This document shows, piece by piece, positions 60,372-64,000 of a stretch of 64,000 nt of DNA (the first letter of the stretch is position 1; each line of letters starts with the position of its first letter). The notes under the pieces are model-generated. The model saw nothing but the letters and a program-made list of their open reading frames with translations, had not been told where the DNA came from and searched no databases. The DNA is from Eutrophocola sp963925675. GTDB lineage: Bacteria; Pseudomonadota; Gammaproteobacteria; Pseudomonadales; Pseudohongiellaceae. The DNA lies in assembly GCA_963925675.1 (NCBI GenBank), contig CAWUSW010000009.1, positions 18,251 through 82,250 on the forward strand. Direction: 5' to 3'. The position numbers and the translations under genes are program-made.

Positions 60372-60926
60372 TTATAACTTACAGGCGATAACAATATATT
60401 GATTATCATTATATGTAACTTGTCCGACTTTCTGAAAAGGGAGTTTCAAATGGGCTTTTAATGAGCGTTGATTTTCTAAAGAGATAAAGGAAACGCAGAA
60501 AAAAAAGCCGGCATTTTTTGCCAATTTTTCGCCATATGAAAACATCCTGGCCAGGATATTCTGGCCACGGAAATCTGCTGCAATGCAGGCCGGTCCGTAA
60601 ACGCAGGTCTTTGCTTCTGCAGGCTGCTGCTCAGTTCCCGGAATTATATAGCTTGAAAGATTGGCAATGATTTGGCCGATTATTGGGAATTGTTTGTTAA
60701 ACGCCGCACTCGAAAAACAACTATAGGCAACAACCTTGTCTTGCTCCCTGGCCACAACCACGCCTAAATCACCATTAAATGATTTGAATTCATTTTCTGA
60801 AAAAGCGATAGATAAATAACCGTCTTCCAGTTGATCAGACGCTAGATTTTCTCGGAGGTTTTCAGATTGTATGGTGGATATCGGTAAGAGGTCGGATTCC
60901 AGCATAGTCGCAGTAGTGATATTCAT
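60372..60926 (-). CDS. GNAT-like N-acetyltransferase
   Basis: 184 residues from the ATG at 60926, which has an excellent AAGGAG 5 bp upstream; a GTG at 60941 is possible but less good. The acetyl-CoA loop region is CIAADFRGQNILARMFSYGEKLAKNAGFFFC, and LENQRSLKAHLKLPFQKVGQV resembles the GNAT end. The acceptor is unknown. The GyrI-like remnant follows 24 bp after the stop. Confidence 0.8.
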   Translation of the reverse strand: MNITTATMLESDLLPISTIQSENLRENLASDQLEDGYLSIAFSENEFKSFNGDLGVVVAREQDKVVAYSCFSSAAFNKQFPIIGQIIANLSSYIIPGTEQQPAEAKTCVYGPACIAADFRGQNILARMFSYGEKLAKNAGFFFCVSFISLENQRSLKAHLKLPFQKVGQVTYNDNQYIVIACKL

Positions 60927-61044
60927 AATGCTCCTTGTCACTCAATTAAATATGCTTCTGACAAGTAAAATCAAAACAGTTAATTGTTAAATATTCGAGT
61001 GCAAATTTTGGCTAAACGTCTGCTTTCGGCGGACATTATAACGA

Positions 61045-63951
61045 TTAAATCCCGCTACCTAATCCATATAAGGTCTGGAGCCCCACATTGTGGTATATCA
61101 GGATATCCTCCAACCCATCACCATCCACATCCTTATAGTCCAGGGCAATGTCAGTCCAGTCTTTATTGCGGCCCCAGAACATATTTTCATCGAGTCTCAT
61201 TTGTCTGGCGTCATAGCCAGGCATGTAATCCAGCCCATCGATACTGATCACTCCAGTGGCTCTATCATAGTTATGAATGATTTCATGATCATCAAGATAG
61301 GTATACAGCTTCGTAGTGAAATAGGGAAAGAGTGTTTCCCGAGTGCCATCACGGTACTGTATCTCCAAAAATCCCGATCCATTATCGCTCGGTTTTATGA
61401 CAGGGTTCTTTTGAATATTGTCTTTCTCTTCGGTGCTGTATCTGTTGAAACCAAAAGTCACTCGATATTTAGCATATCCTCTTCTCAGGGTAAGACTGGA
61501 ATCCAGGTTTAAGTTGACGGAATAGCCTGCTTTGTTAAATGCCCTGCGGACTTCAGACATCTTATAAGGCAAAGGTCGTATGGTGGCCGTCGTTTGTTCG
61601 TACATCAATGCCTCAATAGAGCCGTCCCGATTTACCCTCAGGTTTGGGGGGGGGCCCTCAACCTGCATATTAATGCTGGAGATGGCTACCTTAAATAGGA
61701 GATCACCAAAATTGAGCTCTGAAGCCCCCTCTTCATCGAAAGACAGGCTGTCATAATTGGAAAAGCTGGTGGCCAAAGTATTATTGATGGCATCAGCAAT
61801 AGAAATCGAATCATCGATCAGGGGGGAAATTGTGCGAAGGCTATTTGCATTGGATCGAGAAGGCCTTGATGGCAGGCAAGAGAGATTTGTCTGCAATCCC
61901 CGGTTCCCTTGCGGACGACGTTGACAATTATTATTGCCCCCAAGTCCGCCGCCCAATACAAGAAGCAAAAGCAGACTGTCGTCATTATCAGCATCATCAC
62001 CAAGTAGCAGCAACGGCAACAAGAGACTATTATCGCTGCGGCCAGAGCCTCCACCTAACCCGCCACCACAACTACTGTTACCGCCGTAAGCGGTTAGCAA
62101 TAAAATTGTTAGCAAGGAGCTATCGCCTCCCCCTAAGTAAGCTTCACCAGTACGTCTGGGGGGGCTAGATTGTGCTCTGCTCGCTTCTTCCTGAAGGTAA
62201 TACTGACTATAGTTCGCGCTTCCGCAAAGACTTATCTTTTTAGAGGATAAAGCAGTGCGAACCTTGTCTAATTCTGCGAGTGTTCTTTTATTGTCGTCCA
62301 ACTCTTCATCCGACAGATCGGGATTCGAGTCCGGTGATAACGACGCTGATAGAGTATTCAAAAGCGCATTGGTTTCATCAATTGATTTCCCTTCATCAGT
62401 ACAAGGTGCGCATTTGCTTTCATCGAAGGTCGAAATAATCACTCCTATATTGGTAAAGACCTCTCCTAAAGTGGATTGATCAAGGTCTTTCAATCCTGTT
62501 GCATTTAAGGATTTCAGGCCAGAGTTCATCGTATTCAACAGATCGAGCTTTTCGTCATCTTCAAGAACGCCGGCTGCAACCAACTCGATAATACTTTGCG
62601 TTGCTGACTTGAGTTTTTTGCTCAAATCCTGCTTTTGGTTCGAGCTGGATGAAACGTCCAGAGTCTCAATGATGTTTTCAAGCACCTTTATGTCATCATA
62701 AAGCGTCTCGACTTCCTGCTCATCGCTGATGCCATCACCGTCAAAGTCTGCAGGGGGTGGTGGCGGTGGTGGCGGCGGAGCTGGAGCCACGGGCGTCACT
62801 GCCACAGCTACCGATGCAATCCCATCGCCAACGCTATTCAGCGCTTTGAGGGTAATAGAATAATTGTTGCCATTGGCAAGACCGGGGATGGTAACGGGAC
62901 TTGAGCTTACAGGCGGGCTTAGCGCCGTGTAATTTACGCCATCCAGACTGTATTGGTAATTGGTAATGGCAGCGCCATTGTCAGCGCCTGCCAAAAAAGC
63001 AATCCTGGCCTGAGCATTTCCCGGTATTCCAACAATATTGGTTGGGGCACCTGGCAAGCACGATACAGATTCTGTTACGGCGACAAGAGACGTCCCGTTA
63101 GTTAATGAAATACCACCCCATCCAGAGCCCGAACAGTAAGCAGAAATAGACGTTAAACCAGGGCTCTGATCAAAAATAGTAGAATTAAAATTTGCATTGT
63201 AGCTACCTAAAAATGATACCGACGTCAGAAAATTAGACTGAAAGGCACCAGCCTGCATGGTTGTTACAGTGGCCGGAATGGTGACTGAAGTAAGACTGTT
63301 AACGCTAAAAGCATCAATGCCAATACTGGTCACGCTATTCGGAATAGTAATAGAAGCAATTTGGTTAAATGCGAAGGCATTATCACCAATGCTGGTGACA
63401 CTGTTCGGAATAGTCACCGAGCTGAGAGAATTGGATTTAAAAGTAGAATCACCAATCACAGTAACACTGTCGGGGATAGCTACTGAGACCAGGGCATTAC
63501 CTAAAAAGGCTCTATCGCCAATACTCGTCACACTATTGGGGATGACTACTGAGACGAGATCGTTTTCAATGAAAGCGTCACTGCCCACGCTGGTCACGCT
63601 GTTCGGAATAGTGAGCGAGGTGAGCTTGTTATTAGCGAAGGCATTATCATCAATGTTGGTGACACTGCCAGGAATTGTCACAGACGTGAGAGAGCGATCA
63701 AAGAAGGCGTTATTGCCAATATTGGTCACACTATAGGTAGTTGAGCCACTTACAATGGAAGCGGGAATAACAATTATATAACTCGTCACCCCTGCAGGAC
63801 CCGTGACAGTCGCTTCACCTGTGCCTGGGCTGTCCAGAGTATAGGCCAAGCTGCCGATATCCACTGCCAAAGCATGATGGCTTAATAATGTGAAAGATAA
63901 TAAATAAATTGAAAATAACAGGCGCTGTTTACTTATTGCCGTGTACTGCAT
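61045..63951 (-). CDS. BspA-type leucine-rich-repeat surface protein with Fn3-like domain
   Basis: 968 residues. Signal peptide (LLFSIYLLSFTLLSHHALA), then eight or nine 23-residue LRR_5 (BspA) units with the pattern LTSVTIPNSVTSIGDNAF (about 75-260), a fibronectin type III-like domain (PGAPTNIVGIPG to ALNSVGDGIASVAV, about 300-390), a nine-proline stretch, and a Ca2+-type loop DFDGDGISDEQE. A Gly/Leu-rich zone (about 610-690) and a C-terminal domain ending DVDGDGLEDILIYHN (FG-GAP-like) follow. It is exported, presumably adhesive or surface-bound. C-tracts of 9 and 7 lie in the gene. Confidence 0.88.
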   Translation of the reverse strand: MQYTAISKQRLLFSIYLLSFTLLSHHALAVDIGSLAYTLDSPGTGEATVTGPAGVTSYIIVIPASIVSGSTTYSVTNIGNNAFFDRSLTSVTIPGSVTNIDDNAFANNKLTSLTIPNSVTSVGSDAFIENDLVSVVIPNSVTSIGDRAFLGNALVSVAIPDSVTVIGDSTFKSNSLSSVTIPNSVTSIGDNAFAFNQIASITIPNSVTSIGIDAFSVNSLTSVTIPATVTTMQAGAFQSNFLTSVSFLGSYNANFNSTIFDQSPGLTSISAYCSGSGWGGISLTNGTSLVAVTESVSCLPGAPTNIVGIPGNAQARIAFLAGADNGAAITNYQYSLDGVNYTALSPPVSSSPVTIPGLANGNNYSITLKALNSVGDGIASVAVAVTPVAPAPPPPPPPPPADFDGDGISDEQEVETLYDDIKVLENIIETLDVSSSSNQKQDLSKKLKSATQSIIELVAAGVLEDDEKLDLLNTMNSGLKSLNATGLKDLDQSTLGEVFTNIGVIISTFDESKCAPCTDEGKSIDETNALLNTLSASLSPDSNPDLSDEELDDNKRTLAELDKVRTALSSKKISLCGSANYSQYYLQEEASRAQSSPPRRTGEAYLGGGDSSLLTILLLTAYGGNSSCGGGLGGGSGRSDNSLLLPLLLLGDDADNDDSLLLLLVLGGGLGGNNNCQRRPQGNRGLQTNLSCLPSRPSRSNANSLRTISPLIDDSISIADAINNTLATSFSNYDSLSFDEEGASELNFGDLLFKVAISSINMQVEGPPPNLRVNRDGSIEALMYEQTTATIRPLPYKMSEVRRAFNKAGYSVNLNLDSSLTLRRGYAKYRVTFGFNRYSTEEKDNIQKNPVIKPSDNGSGFLEIQYRDGTRETLFPYFTTKLYTYLDDHEIIHNYDRATGVISIDGLDYMPGYDARQMRLDENMFWGRNKDWTDIALDYKDVDGDGLEDILIYHNVGLQTLYGLGSGI

Positions 63952-64000
63952 TGATAAATTCCAAAATTAGTGAGGCATTAACATGGGCTAATGCTGAAGA

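Noticed and set aside
63257..63736. Plus-strand 159-codon frame with a repeated ILVTLFGIVTE-type pattern
   Set aside because: It is the antisense of the LRR-coding repeats; the periodicity comes from the real minus-strand gene.

Overview
This window looks like the chromosome of a free-living, probably marine gammaproteobacterium related to the Pseudomonadales/Cellvibrionales/OM182-type groups. That placement is inferred from gene content and synteny only; no rRNA gene is present. The evidence is a dksA-gluQRS-cbrB-pcnB-panB-panC-panD-acs block that follows the Pseudomonas order, an lptC-lptA-lptB-rpoN-ptsN-rapZ-ptsO block, a mlaC-ibaG-murA-hisG-hisD-degS block, and periplasmic DUF1592/DUF1552/PQQ/cytochrome genes of the kind seen in marine Gammaproteobacteria. 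I see no tRNA, rRNA, CRISPR array, prophage or complete insertion sequence.

Layout. 1-7.3 kb: an exported-redox module (ankyrin protein, DUF1592 haem protein, Tat-exported DUF1552 protein), then a terminator and a PQQ dehydrogenase-cytochrome fusion. 7.3-11.4 kb: a DUF2141 protein, arsenate reductase plus ACR3 arsenite exporter, a small K+ channel, an unknown membrane protein and an AlkD-like glycosylase. 11.5-23 kb: a long minus-strand block, in transcription order dksA, gluQRS, cbrB, pcnB, deoxynucleoside kinase, panB, panC, rimK, rimB, panD, acs. 23-28.4 kb: sfsA, a Rieske protein, a PLP sulfur-amino-acid enzyme, a second DksA-family protein, an unknown membrane-anchored protein, a coiled-coil lipoprotein and a small basic protein. 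28.5-32.3 kb: membrane pyrophosphatase, a MITE-like element, apbC and darP. 32.3-41.9 kb: minus-strand envelope and nitrogen-PTS genes (yrbG antiporter, kdsD, kdsC, lptC, lptA, lptB, rpoN, ptsN, rapZ, ptsO, mgtE). 42.2-49 kb: mlaC, ibaG, murA, hisG, hisD on plus, degS on minus, then a Nif3-family gene. 49-64 kb: an accessory-rich stretch with SUI1 and DUF1244 proteins, an orphan RHH protein, a semialdehyde dehydrogenase, an amidohydrolase, a cytochrome/beta-propeller protein divergent from a DUF5916 outer-membrane protein, an exported metallo-beta-lactamase-fold hydrolase, a GyrI-like remnant, a GNAT enzyme and a large BspA-type leucine-rich-repeat surface protein.

How genes work together. 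panB/panC/panD feed CoA synthesis beside acs, which uses CoA. rimK/rimB (ribosomal protein S6 glutamylation) sit inside the pan locus. kdsD/kdsC make Kdo and lptC/A/B move LPS. ptsN/ptsO/rapZ/rpoN are the nitrogen-PTS regulatory set. arsC with ACR3 detoxifies arsenate.

Most notable: (1) a CbrB-type regulator without its kinase CbrA, with an altered GAFTGA loop, a lost receiver lysine and an in-frame 24-bp tandem duplication; (2) a family of GTAG-headed REP-like intergenic repeats, several followed by a second hairpin whose sequence differs in every copy yet always pairs perfectly; (3) a 134-bp MITE with 29-bp perfect inverted ends in front of apbC; (4) conserved loci with expected members missing (cbrA, crcZ, folK, pgi, hpf, mlaFED/mlaB); (5) uncharacterised periplasmic haem/propeller gene clusters and a surface protein with C-tracts.
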